64,000 nucleotides of DNA from an uncultured Bacteroidota bacterium (GTDB taxonomy: Bacteria > Bacteroidota > Bacteroidia > NS11-12g > UBA9320). The position numbers and the translations under genes are program-made. This document shows, one piece after another, positions 41,152-49,189 of the stretch. The notes beneath the pieces were generated by a model. It saw only the letters and a list, made by a program, of their open reading frames with translations. It was not told the DNA's origin and did no database searches. Every line of letters begins with the position of its first letter. Position 1 is the first letter of the stretch. The stretch is from the NCBI GenBank assembly GCA_937124965.1, contig CAKZLB010000074.1, positions 82,585 through 146,584 on the forward strand, in the 5' to 3' direction.

Positions 41152-42171
41152 TTATTTGAATTTAATTGGAAATGACGCTTGAAATGTCAGAGCATATTTA
41201 TAATCACCTTTTTTACCCTGAATAAATTCGTTCATGATTGCAAAAAGTACTTGATCGGGAAATGTATCAAGCCCAAATGTCGGTCCAAAGGCAAAGCAGT
41301 TCCGAGTTTTAACTGATTCAAAAGAACTCATTATTGGTGAATATGAAAAAAGAACACCAACAACAGGTTTTTTCTCTCCAGTCTTATATCTAAGAAAAAC
41401 ATCTGCTCTTGGTACAAAAAAGAATTCATGATCTGGATTCCCTGAGAAATATGACTCTTGCTTCCCAGTTTGCAATATTTGAGTAGAATCTTTGGTGTTA
41501 TATGGCTGACCACTTAAAGATGTCAAATTTGTTTCTGAAAGTGTTCTGGTGCTGTTACTTATGGAACTCAAGTTAGCAGATAAGGATTGTGAGAAAAACC
41601 AATTACTTTTAAACTGATGCATAACGTAGTAACCAATTGTTCCTGTTATGTTGTTTTTCAGTGGGTTATTTAAGGATATGAAGGTTGTATCTGCATTTAA
41701 AGGGGTACTTTCAAAGGTTCTAATTCTTTCAAAACCATCAGAAATTCTAAAGTAAAGTGTTCTTTGTTTAATGTTGGTTTGGAAGTGAGTAATCCCATCT
41801 TCACTTTCTTTCATTTCTATTCTTGTACTCTTGTCCCAAGTTCTGAATATAGTAAAGTCAAATTCTACTCCACCTTGCCATTTCTCATCACTCACTAACG
41901 ATGTCTTCCCTTTATCAATCTGTATACCAGTCCCAAGGTTAACTCCCCAAAAATGAGGGTATGCATTTCCAGAGGCAATATCCTCATCCTGCTTTGTCAT
42001 CTTATAGTTGAACGAAAATTTTTCTGAAGCATTTTCATAGCTAATTCCCGCAAAATCAGTAGTCGATCCAACTAAAATTCCACTCTTACTATTTGCGGTA
42101 CTTAGTATCGATTGACCGTATAAAGAACTGCTAGATATAAGTACAGCAGAAATAAATAATAGCTTTTTCAT
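41152..42171 (-). CDS. Putative outer-membrane beta-barrel protein
   Basis: 339 residues with a clear signal peptide (MKKLLFISAVLISSSSLYG). The mature part is made of amphipathic strands (FSFNYKMTKQD, WGVNLGTGIQID, RTLYFRISDGF, VVGVLFSYSPIM) and ends YALTFQASFPIKFK, a typical barrel C-terminus. It follows the 42174-42506 gene with 2 bp between, so the two form an operon. No specific family recognised. Confidence 0.6.
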   Translation of the reverse strand: MKKLLFISAVLISSSSLYGQSILSTANSKSGILVGSTTDFAGISYENASEKFSFNYKMTKQDEDIASGNAYPHFWGVNLGTGIQIDKGKTSLVSDEKWQGGVEFDFTIFRTWDKSTRIEMKESEDGITHFQTNIKQRTLYFRISDGFERIRTFESTPLNADTTFISLNNPLKNNITGTIGYYVMHQFKSNWFFSQSLSANLSSISNSTRTLSETNLTSLSGQPYNTKDSTQILQTGKQESYFSGNPDHEFFFVPRADVFLRYKTGEKKPVVGVLFSYSPIMSSFESVKTRNCFAFGPTFGLDTFPDQVLFAIMNEFIQGKKGDYKYALTFQASFPIKFK

Positions 42172-42173
42172 TA

Positions 42174-42506
42174 TTAGTCTATTTGTGTTAAATCAAACTT
42201 AGAGAATGGTACGGGTAGTTTTATTTCTATCTCGTCATACTTGAATTTGACATCTGAAACTTTATACCCTGTTTTACGATTTATTTTGACCTCAAATTTT
42301 TTAATTGAACTTCCTTTTACTCCTGTAAACCTACCAAGAACTTGTAAGGGGTCACCGTCCAAAACAATTTCATGATTTGTTCTTTGACTATTTATAGTTG
42401 GAATAAATTGGTTTTCGATTAGGATTGCATGATTCCTAATAGTTCCTTCAAATTCAAGTTTAATTGTAACATGAATTTTATCTCCCTTTCGTACCTCTTT
42501 TTGCAT
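42174..42506 (-). CDS. Small beta-rich protein of unknown function
   Basis: 110 residues, no signal peptide. Short beta strands dominate (IHVTIKLEFEGTIRN, HEIVLDGDPLQVLGRF, KKFEVKINRKTGYKV, YDEIEIKLPVPF). Probably cotranscribed with the outer-membrane protein downstream. Could be part of the same cassette. Function unknown. Confidence 0.55.
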   Translation of the reverse strand: MQKEVRKGDKIHVTIKLEFEGTIRNHAILIENQFIPTINSQRTNHEIVLDGDPLQVLGRFTGVKGSSIKKFEVKINRKTGYKVSDVKFKYDEIEIKLPVPFSKFDLTQID

Positions 42507-42748
42507 ATGTGCTTTTTTATTGGTGGTAAATTGTTTTTATCCAAAACAAAGCTACCGATACCACTTTGCCTAAACTGAATGTCGGTAAAATCGAATCATT
42601 CTCTATGTACCAAAAGTAAAGTTTAAGAACATCAAAAAAATCACTACTCCTAGTGAAAAACATCTCCAATAAACTCATCATCTTTGGCAGATTGTGAGTC
42701 ATTTCAAAACTCATAATCCAAAATTGAAGAAAAAAAACTTGGCAATTG

Positions 42749-42762
42749 TATCTTTTTAGATA
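42749..42762. promoter_or_regulatory. TATCTTTTTAGATA promoter-like dyad, copy 3
   Basis: Identical over 21 bases (AATTGTATCTTTTT...ATATTGTC) to the box at 14489, here 69 bp before the HTH gene at 42818. It is the probable promoter or operator of the mobilization operon. The rest of 42507-42817 shows no supported gene. Confidence 0.45.
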
Positions 42763-42817
42763 TTGTCTGGTAAAAAGTTTAGACAGATAATGCGTCAAAC
42801 AAACTCAAGAAATCCAA

Positions 42818-43087
42818 ATGGAAGTAATCTGTCTTCAGGAGGAAGCGTTTTATACGCTTATAGAAACGGTCGTTGAGCGGCTACATCCAAAAAACGAAGC
42901 ACCGTTGAGTAAATGGATGGGGACGGAAGATACGATGCAGTATTTGGGTGTAAAGTCAAAAACGACGCTTCAGAATTTACGGGATACGGGAGCAATACGG
43001 TTCACCCAACCACAAAAGCGGATCATTTTATATGATAGAGAGTCCCTGGAGACCTATTTAGAAAAGAATGCACATAATACCTTTTAG
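42818..43087 (+). CDS. Helix-turn-helix (excisionase/MerR-like) protein
   Basis: 89 residues. WMGTEDTMQYLGVKSKTTLQNLRDTGAIRFTQPQKRIILYDRESLETYLEKN is the winged HTH_17 form found in excisionase-like proteins of Bacteroidota mobile elements (recognition helix near TLQNLRDTG, wing near KRIILYD). It is the first gene of the 42818-46014 operon and may control excision or the mobilization genes. Confidence 0.8.
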   Translation: MEVICLQEEAFYTLIETVVERLHPKNEAPLSKWMGTEDTMQYLGVKSKTTLQNLRDTGAIRFTQPQKRIILYDRESLETYLEKNAHNTF

Positions 43088-43090
43088 ATA

Positions 43091-43309
43091 ATGGAAGAAC
43101 AGCGATATACAAGCGGATTTAATGCTGGATATAGCATCCAACAACGCGAGCCTAAAATATTACGGATTATGCTGAAAGGGATGACAAAGGAAACGCCCTA
43201 TAAACAAGGCCTTCGAGACGGAGGGAAGCAGTTCGAAAAAGAGCAGCTCAGAGACAAACTGAAACAGCAAAGCAAAGCACAGGAAATCGATAACCAAAAA
43301 GGCAGATAA
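43091..43309 (+). CDS. Small basic protein of the mobilization operon
   Basis: 72 residues, three bases after the HTH gene and 24 bp before the coupling-protein gene. It is highly charged and rich in Lys, Glu and Gln (GMTKETPYKQGLRDGGKQFEKEQLRDKLKQQSKAQE). No domain is recognised. It is kept as a gene on account of its tight spacing. Confidence 0.55.
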   Translation: MEEQRYTSGFNAGYSIQQREPKILRIMLKGMTKETPYKQGLRDGGKQFEKEQLRDKLKQQSKAQEIDNQKGR

Positions 43310-43333
43310 ACCACCATTTAAACTAAACCAACC

Positions 43334-45682
43334 ATGATTAAATCTTTAGTAAAACTGACCCTTCTTTTTAGTATTGTATGGTTTTTACGACCTGTTTTTG
43401 AGGTGCTACTGCCACTACCAACAGAGTCGATGGTGGATGGTTTTTTAAACCTAGAAAATGCATCAGATAAAGATCTGTTTCAGGTTCTACGCTTTAGTTT
43501 TTGGATGGTTTTTGTTGCGGTTATCCTAAAATATGGTCGCCCGTTTTGGGGGTTTGCCTCTCCTATTTATCGCCAATATTCAACAACAAAACTGCTACGA
43601 AGAATTCAAGGGTTAACTCTAAGTATTGGAATCTTGGGTTTTCTGCTACTGCTCTCAAGTTTTCTTGTGGCTGTTTACCCTTCGTATCAAACCTACCAAC
43701 AGACGTTTGAAACTCAAAAAAAACTGCAACTTGATACGCTTCGCGGAGAAGTGGTTTTAAAGAAAAACAAAGACTCCATGCTACAAAACAGAGTGTCGGC
43801 TTCGTATTTTGTTAAGAAGAACTCGCTTAAATATTACACGGTTTTTAAAACCACAAATACCGGTGGCTGGACGACACAAGTTCATGTGTGGCCGCTTGAT
43901 AAATCAAAGACTATTGAAAGTTACAGCTTACCTGAACCTTCTAATTCCTCTTATTTTGCTAAGAAGGACATTCGACAAGTTGCCACATACAGAAACTATT
44001 TTAACAGGCAAAAAAAGCTTCAAAAAGTAAAAGATGAATATACGAACTATCAAGGTTACGTCGATAGTTTTTTATTAGAAGACAAGGTTTCTATTGGATT
44101 GGACTCAATGGTCAAATCCCACGTATGGACATCACTTGAAAGTCCCTTTGAACTTGTAAAAAAAGAAGCCTTAGAGCGAAAACCCTACATATGGGGTCTG
44201 GCATTACTTTTATTGTTAGTTCACTACCTGAATAAGCAAGAAACGGGACAATTCTACTCCAAGATCATTCACTTTTTTGAACAAGGAAAGTTTGGTTTAG
44301 GAGGTTCTTCCAGATTTGCCGGTCTCATGGAAGAATGGGTGCACAGGTACCGTCAGAAAGAACAGAGCCTATTTATGGGCAAATCTCTGTTTAATCCTTT
44401 TTTAAACATCGGTCTAAAAGATAGCAGACATATGCTTACCATTGCTGGCTCACGAGCAGGAAAGGGCACCTGTGCGATAATTCCCAACTTACTGCTTTGG
44501 GAAGGATCAACCATTGTGATTGACCCAAAAGGAGCTAATGCAGCCGTTACAGCCAAACGCAGAAGAGCGATGGGTCAACAGGTTCATATAATAGATCCTT
44601 TTAATGTGCTACCCAAGGAAACGGAAAAAGCGGCCTTTAATCCCCTTGACTGGATTGATCCAAAAGCACCCAATGTTCGAGAACAGGTAAACATCATTGC
44701 TGAGGCACTGGTTGTTCCTGACCCGCAACAAAAAGAAAAACACTGGGATGATGGGGCCAGAACAATCATTGCAGGAATGATTGGACAACTAATATCTAGT
44801 CCATCCTACGACAAACCAACCTTGTACATGCTTAGAGACATGATTTCGGCATTACCAGAAGAGCAAGCAGAATTGTGGGCGGATATGTCGCTTAACGAAG
44901 GAGCAGGGCGACTGGCTAAGGATGCAGGAAATCGAATTATTCGAGGCATTAACACGAATGAAATGGCAAGCATTGTTTCAAATGCCGATAAACATACTGA
45001 GTGGCTTTCGAGCCCAGCGATTCAACAAACTCTAAGTCATTCGACGTTCAACGTTGCAGATTTGAAAGACACACCCACAACAGTCTATTTAATCTTACCA
45101 CCTGAATATCTTGAAACCCACAACCGTTTTTTACGACTGTTTGTAAATTACATGATTAGTCAAATGTCCGTTGGAGGAAAAGCAAAAGTACCCGTCATGT
45201 TAATGATGGATGAGTTTTTAGCTCTTGGAAGAATGACCGAAGTAGAAAAAGCTTTTGGATTGATGGCTGGATACAACTTAATTCTTTGGCCGTTTGTTCA
45301 GGACTATGGAAGATTGCAAGACTTGTATGGGAAAAGTGTAAATGCGTTTGTGGCCAACAGTCGTGCAATACAAATCTTTGGGGTGTCTGATGAGGAAACA
45401 AAAGAATTTGTCAGCAAATACATAGGAGATCGAAGCAACAAAAAAAATCCAAACGGATATGTCCAGCGGCAAATTGTTAAACTACGAAACACAACTGAAG
45501 TGGCCATAGATGTGGCCGCTGAAACAGACAGGCAATACATCCTTAGGGCAGGGAAGGCACCACTATTTTTAGAAAAGGTCAAATACTATGACTCTGCACC
45601 AATTAAATGGCTTTCAGGACTAGGAAGATTTACCAATGGAAAGTTCCATGGCCTGTATGAGAAAGACCCAGACTATACCTAA
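43334..45682 (+). CDS. VirD4/TraG-type coupling protein
   Basis: 782 residues. The N-terminus has membrane segments (near 5-25, 50-70, 90-115 and 285-300). The ATPase core carries Walker A GSRAGKGT at 372-379 and Walker B LMMDEF with D626-E627, plus the TraG signature DPKGANAAVTAKRR. Such proteins bring the relaxase-DNA complex to a type IV secretion channel. No channel genes are present in the window, so this element probably uses that of a helper element. Confidence 0.95.
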   Translation: MIKSLVKLTLLFSIVWFLRPVFEVLLPLPTESMVDGFLNLENASDKDLFQVLRFSFWMVFVAVILKYGRPFWGFASPIYRQYSTTKLLRRIQGLTLSIGILGFLLLLSSFLVAVYPSYQTYQQTFETQKKLQLDTLRGEVVLKKNKDSMLQNRVSASYFVKKNSLKYYTVFKTTNTGGWTTQVHVWPLDKSKTIESYSLPEPSNSSYFAKKDIRQVATYRNYFNRQKKLQKVKDEYTNYQGYVDSFLLEDKVSIGLDSMVKSHVWTSLESPFELVKKEALERKPYIWGLALLLLLVHYLNKQETGQFYSKIIHFFEQGKFGLGGSSRFAGLMEEWVHRYRQKEQSLFMGKSLFNPFLNIGLKDSRHMLTIAGSRAGKGTCAIIPNLLLWEGSTIVIDPKGANAAVTAKRRRAMGQQVHIIDPFNVLPKETEKAAFNPLDWIDPKAPNVREQVNIIAEALVVPDPQQKEKHWDDGARTIIAGMIGQLISSPSYDKPTLYMLRDMISALPEEQAELWADMSLNEGAGRLAKDAGNRIIRGINTNEMASIVSNADKHTEWLSSPAIQQTLSHSTFNVADLKDTPTTVYLILPPEYLETHNRFLRLFVNYMISQMSVGGKAKVPVMLMMDEFLALGRMTEVEKAFGLMAGYNLILWPFVQDYGRLQDLYGKSVNAFVANSRAIQIFGVSDEETKEFVSKYIGDRSNKKNPNGYVQRQIVKLRNTTEVAIDVAAETDRQYILRAGKAPLFLEKVKYYDSAPIKWLSGLGRFTNGKFHGLYEKDPDYT

Positions 45683-45711
45683 ATAAAATAGAAAGAACAA
45701 ATTCATGAACT

Positions 45712-46014
45712 ATGCAAGAGCGATCCAACAACAACCCATCGTCCAAAAAGGAGTTTAACAACGCCCAAAACAATATAAAAAAACAACAGGTCGACAAAAG
45801 ACGTGAAATGGTGACCAATCAAATGGCTCAGAACTTGGAAAATGAGCGAGCCTCGCCTAGCTCTCAAAACAACTTAACACCTCCTGGGGGCGCAATGCCC
45901 ACCCAAGCCTACCAACAAGCTTCAAATAAACGTGAAGCGCGCATTAGATATATCCGTGAACGTATGAATGAGAGTCAAGAGAGACTGCGAAAAGGCTTTG
46001 ACCAATCGAAGTAG
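45712..46014 (+). CDS. Small hydrophilic protein downstream of the coupling protein
   Basis: 100 residues, rich in Asn, Gln, Lys and Arg, probably largely disordered with helical ends (EFNNAQNNIKKQQVDKRREMV, RIRYIRERMNESQERLRKGF). It is 29 bp behind the coupling-protein gene and converges with 46016-46375 with one base between. No family recognised; may assist mobilization. Confidence 0.6.
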   Translation: MQERSNNNPSSKKEFNNAQNNIKKQQVDKRREMVTNQMAQNLENERASPSSQNNLTPPGGAMPTQAYQQASNKREARIRYIRERMNESQERLRKGFDQSK

Positions 46015-46015
46015 G

Positions 46016-46375
46016 TTATCGCTTAATCTCGTTATTATTTTTTTGCTGTTGAATATCTAGGATATTTTGCTTGAGGCGATTTCTATTTTCTTGTGTTCGC
46101 TGTTCCTTTTCGTTTAGTGCATCTAGGGCTGCTTGCCTTCCTGTTTCTCCAAAATGATTAAAATCCAGACGCTTTTCAAATGCCGATAGCTCGGATGCAA
46201 TCTTTAAATTTTTGGCAAGTTCTTCTGCCTTCTTGTGCTGTTCAAAAAACGAAGGAGGTCCTACATAGGTTTTTTGTGCGTAAAAAATATTCCACTTGTT
46301 GGTTATCTTCTCTCGCTGGGCTTCAAGGTCTTGTTGGTAGTGTTGATCTAGGTAGTTAAAGCCGTCTCTGTCCAT
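46016..46375 (-). CDS. Small helical protein of unknown function
   Basis: 119 residues, mostly charged helix (YQQDLEAQREKITNKWNIFY, KKAEELAKNLKIASELSAFEKR, NEKEQRTQENRNRLKQNILD). No signal or membrane segment. Placed between the coupling-protein operon and a divergent gene at 46429, whose start is only 53 bp away. Confidence 0.55.
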   Translation of the reverse strand: MDRDGFNYLDQHYQQDLEAQREKITNKWNIFYAQKTYVGPPSFFEQHKKAEELAKNLKIASELSAFEKRLDFNHFGETGRQAALDALNEKEQRTQENRNRLKQNILDIQQQKNNNEIKR

Positions 46376-46428
46376 AGTTGCATTGGTTTGGATGATTTGA
46401 TATAATTCGGTATACCAAATATAAACAG

Positions 46429-46857
46429 ATGAAGGGAAAATATCCAGTGAGATACTTTGAAATGGAAGATGCCGATAGGATATATGACTTTTTAATGGAG
46501 GCGGATATTCAAAACATTCCAGGAAAGGAAACTCCCCAAGAAGAGTTTGATCGTAAAAACTGGATGTATTTGGATATGATTATTGCCTATGATAACTGCC
46601 CTTCAACCAGTGCTCAAGCATACAACAGGGCAAAACAAGAAGCCTTTCAAGCCTCAATGAATGCACAGGATAAAGTGAACCTGTTTTATCAGATGATGCA
46701 ACGCGAGTATTTTGACAAAGTCATCCAACAGCGATGGAACACCCTAAAGCAGAATAAAACCAGAACTAGCGTCCTAAGTCATCGCCTTTATCAGGATTAT
46801 TTGGACGCTTTCGATCTTCAAGACTACGTCGAATATAGTCCAACCGCTCTTGCTTAG
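46429..46857 (+). CDS. Unknown protein whose 3' end lies in duplicated relaxase DNA
   Basis: 142 residues, helical and acidic (MEDADRIYDFLMEADIQNIPG, MNAQDKVNLFYQMMQREYF). The last 30 residues (SVLSHRLYQDYLDAFDLQDY..) are encoded by the complementary strand of the relaxase 3' end. The same tail is seen at 49190-49281 in the other copy. I infer that this gene originally converged with and overlapped the relaxase gene by about 92 bp before cargo was inserted between them. Confidence 0.6.
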   Translation: MKGKYPVRYFEMEDADRIYDFLMEADIQNIPGKETPQEEFDRKNWMYLDMIIAYDNCPSTSAQAYNRAKQEAFQASMNAQDKVNLFYQMMQREYFDKVIQQRWNTLKQNKTRTSVLSHRLYQDYLDAFDLQDYVEYSPTALA

Positions 46858-46940
46858 TGTCTTTTTCGACAGGTTCACTATGTGAAGGTTTGTCTTTTAA
46901 AGAAGTCTCATATGAGGTTTGATATTGCTCAGAAATCAAA
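46766..46940 (-). pseudogene. Duplicate of the relaxase gene 3' end
   Basis: It matches 49190-49360 starting exactly at the TAG stop (CTAGCGTCCTAAGTCATCGC on the plus strand). Identity is near complete for the first 90 bases and falls off towards CTCAGAAATC. The fragment cannot be expressed as a relaxase. Together with the intact copy it forms direct repeats around the 47206-49124 cargo. 46941-47205 holds no gene that I can support. Confidence 0.85.
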
Positions 46941-47205
46941 ACTAGCTATGGTTTTCTGATGTTAATAAACTTTTTTGAAACGGAGATGGACATTATATAA
47001 TAATCACGAAACATTTCAAAAAAAGGAAATCAACTACCCCCTTACGATTTTCGGACTAGTGATCGTATTTTGTATTGCAGATACAAGATATTCTTAACAT
47101 TTTTTGTTTTGTAAATCGACGAACGTCACAATTAACGTAGAACCGCTTTAATTTGCACTCAAATAATTTGAATTAAACAGAGTTTATTTACAAGTCCATG
47201 CACAT

Positions 47206-48117
47206 ATGAGAATTGATAAATTTAAAACAACAAAATTCGCAGGGGTTTATTGGAATAATTGTTCCTTCTATTTAGTCTTAGTACTTTTACTTCCAATGCC
47301 AGCAATGGCAAATATGAAGCAAATCGAAACAACCAACGAAGAACTTAGAAGGTCTCGTCCCGCTTATATTAATGTTGGATTTGGATTTGGCTCGTCCAAT
47401 TTTAGAGATTTTGCTACGTCACCACTTATCTATTCAGGAGTGCCATTTTATACTTCATTGTCGCATATTGATCGGGATCAAAATAGAGAATCCCTTATAA
47501 ATCTAGCCTACTCATTTGGCACATATGGTATTGATTATAATCGACAACAGTCAGAAAGTAAAGTCAACTCCTTTTCACTAAACTACCTAGAACTATTTCA
47601 GTGGAAGAAGTTTTGTACCGACAAACGCAATATCAAGTTCGGAGGTCAATTTAACGCTACGATTAATCTTCGAAATAATGAGCAGCTTTTTAACAACAGC
47701 GAAGGCGTTGATTTTATATCAAATGTCATGGGCTCTGTACAAACCACTTTTGACTTACGTCAAAATAAAAACACGACTAGAAAGTTTTTATTCATAAAAT
47801 ACAAAGTCCAACAGCGGGTTCGTAGTTTGTCTTACACGCTCAACGTCGGTTTAATAAATTCTTCGTACAGAAATGGTTTTGCCTATACCAGTCCATCAGC
47901 CCCTCTAAATAATGACGAGTTTTTTGCAGGATATGCGTTTAACCTTTTTAACGGTTTTCGAATTAACAGCACGTTGGATTATTCCATATTCCTGGAGAAT
48001 AAAAATGCTCTACAAGTTTCTTATCTATGGGATGCGTACAGTACTGGCGGTTCCCACGATACTTTCGAAATGGCAAGTCATGTGCTTAAATGTTCTCTTT
48101 TATTCCGTTTAAAATGA
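47206..48117 (+). CDS. Putative outer-membrane beta-barrel protein
   Basis: 303 residues. An N-terminal hydrophobic stretch (SFYLVLVLLLPMPAMA) ends in a likely signal cleavage after AMA. The mature part alternates strands with aromatic girdles (YINVGFGFGSSNF, SLINLAYSFGTYGIDYN, FGGQFNATINLR, LDYSIFLEN) and ends in LKCSLLFRLK. The stop overlaps the start of the S41 peptidase gene (ATGA). Both genes are cargo between the relaxase repeats. Confidence 0.65.
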   Translation: MRIDKFKTTKFAGVYWNNCSFYLVLVLLLPMPAMANMKQIETTNEELRRSRPAYINVGFGFGSSNFRDFATSPLIYSGVPFYTSLSHIDRDQNRESLINLAYSFGTYGIDYNRQQSESKVNSFSLNYLELFQWKKFCTDKRNIKFGGQFNATINLRNNEQLFNNSEGVDFISNVMGSVQTTFDLRQNKNTTRKFLFIKYKVQQRVRSLSYTLNVGLINSSYRNGFAYTSPSAPLNNDEFFAGYAFNLFNGFRINSTLDYSIFLENKNALQVSYLWDAYSTGGSHDTFEMASHVLKCSLLFRLK

Positions 48118-49124
48118 TCAAGACATTACAATTACTCAGCGTTTTTACATTCCTTTTGATGACTTCATGCGAAAAAGTTCTGTTTCAAGAAGATGTCACA
48201 AGCTCTAATCCAAATGAAAATTTTGAATATCTTTGGAATGAGTGCAATGAAAAATATTCATATTTTTCGTTAAAAGAAGTTGATTGGTCAAAGGTAAAAA
48301 ACGAGTATTCTAACAAAGTCTATGTTGGCATGTCAGACGATTCATTGTTTAACGTTCTCGGTGGAATGTTAAAAGAACTAAAAGACGATCATGTTAATCT
48401 GGTTTCGAACTTCAGCACTTCGTTTTATGGAGTTGAATACCGAGGACAGGATAACTTTAATTGGCGCGTACTTGTTGACAATTACCTTACCACAGACTTC
48501 CAAATCTCTGGTCCGTTTACACACAACTTCATAGCAAACAATGAGGTTGGTTACATTCGACTTTCTTCATTTGCCAATTCGATCGATTCAGAAAATTTGA
48601 ATTTCATGTTGGATAGATACAAAAACACGAAAGGGTTAATATTAGACCTTCGATCAAATGGTGGAGGTGCCATTGCCAATGTGTTCACTCTATTAAGTCG
48701 ATTTGTGGAATCTGAAACGATTGTATTTTATTCCAAAATAAAATCTGGACCAGGACACGAAGAATTTACAGATCCATCGGCAGCAAAGGTTCATCCGTCT
48801 TCTAATATCCGATATACAAGCGATATTGTTGTGCTCACGGATAGAGGAACATATAGCTCAGGCTCTTTGATGGCATTGGCAACCAAGGCCTTGCCAAACG
48901 TGACATTAATTGGCGATACAACAGGAGGAGGGCTTGGTATGCCAAATGGCGGACAACTGCCCAATGGGTGGCGATATCGATTTTCAATTACACAAACCTT
49001 AACCACAGACAAACGGCCTGATTTCGAAAATGGAGTTCCACCTGACATTAAAGCGCAGTTTGATTGGAGTGATTTAAGCAAAGATGAAATACTCGACCGT
49101 GCGATTACTGAATTACTTTTGTAA
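48114..49124 (+). CDS. S41-family serine peptidase lipoprotein
   Basis: 336 residues from the ATG at 48114; an upstream in-frame ATG lacks signal character. Lipoprotein signal MIKTLQLLSVFTFLLMTS-C-EKV. The S41 (C-terminal processing peptidase/TSPc) core is present: GYIRLSSFAN, KGLILDLRSNGGG, VVLTDRGTYSSGS with likely nucleophile Ser249, and LIGDTTGGGLGMPNG. No PDZ domain is evident. It should act in the periplasm or at the cell surface, perhaps on peptides linked to the upstream barrel protein. Catalytic Lys not assigned. Confidence 0.85.
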   Translation: MIKTLQLLSVFTFLLMTSCEKVLFQEDVTSSNPNENFEYLWNECNEKYSYFSLKEVDWSKVKNEYSNKVYVGMSDDSLFNVLGGMLKELKDDHVNLVSNFSTSFYGVEYRGQDNFNWRVLVDNYLTTDFQISGPFTHNFIANNEVGYIRLSSFANSIDSENLNFMLDRYKNTKGLILDLRSNGGGAIANVFTLLSRFVESETIVFYSKIKSGPGHEEFTDPSAAKVHPSSNIRYTSDIVVLTDRGTYSSGSLMALATKALPNVTLIGDTTGGGLGMPNGGQLPNGWRYRFSITQTLTTDKRPDFENGVPPDIKAQFDWSDLSKDEILDRAITELLL

Positions 49125-49189
49125 GCGTTTAGTCTTAATGAGAAATCAAAAAAAGCGGAAATCTCTGTATAGTTCGCAGAAAACTAAAA

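Noticed and set aside
42517..42798. Open frame of 93 codons on the minus strand
   Set aside because: It covers the promoter-like dyad of the mobilization operon, starts in the wrong context and has a composition unlike its neighbours.
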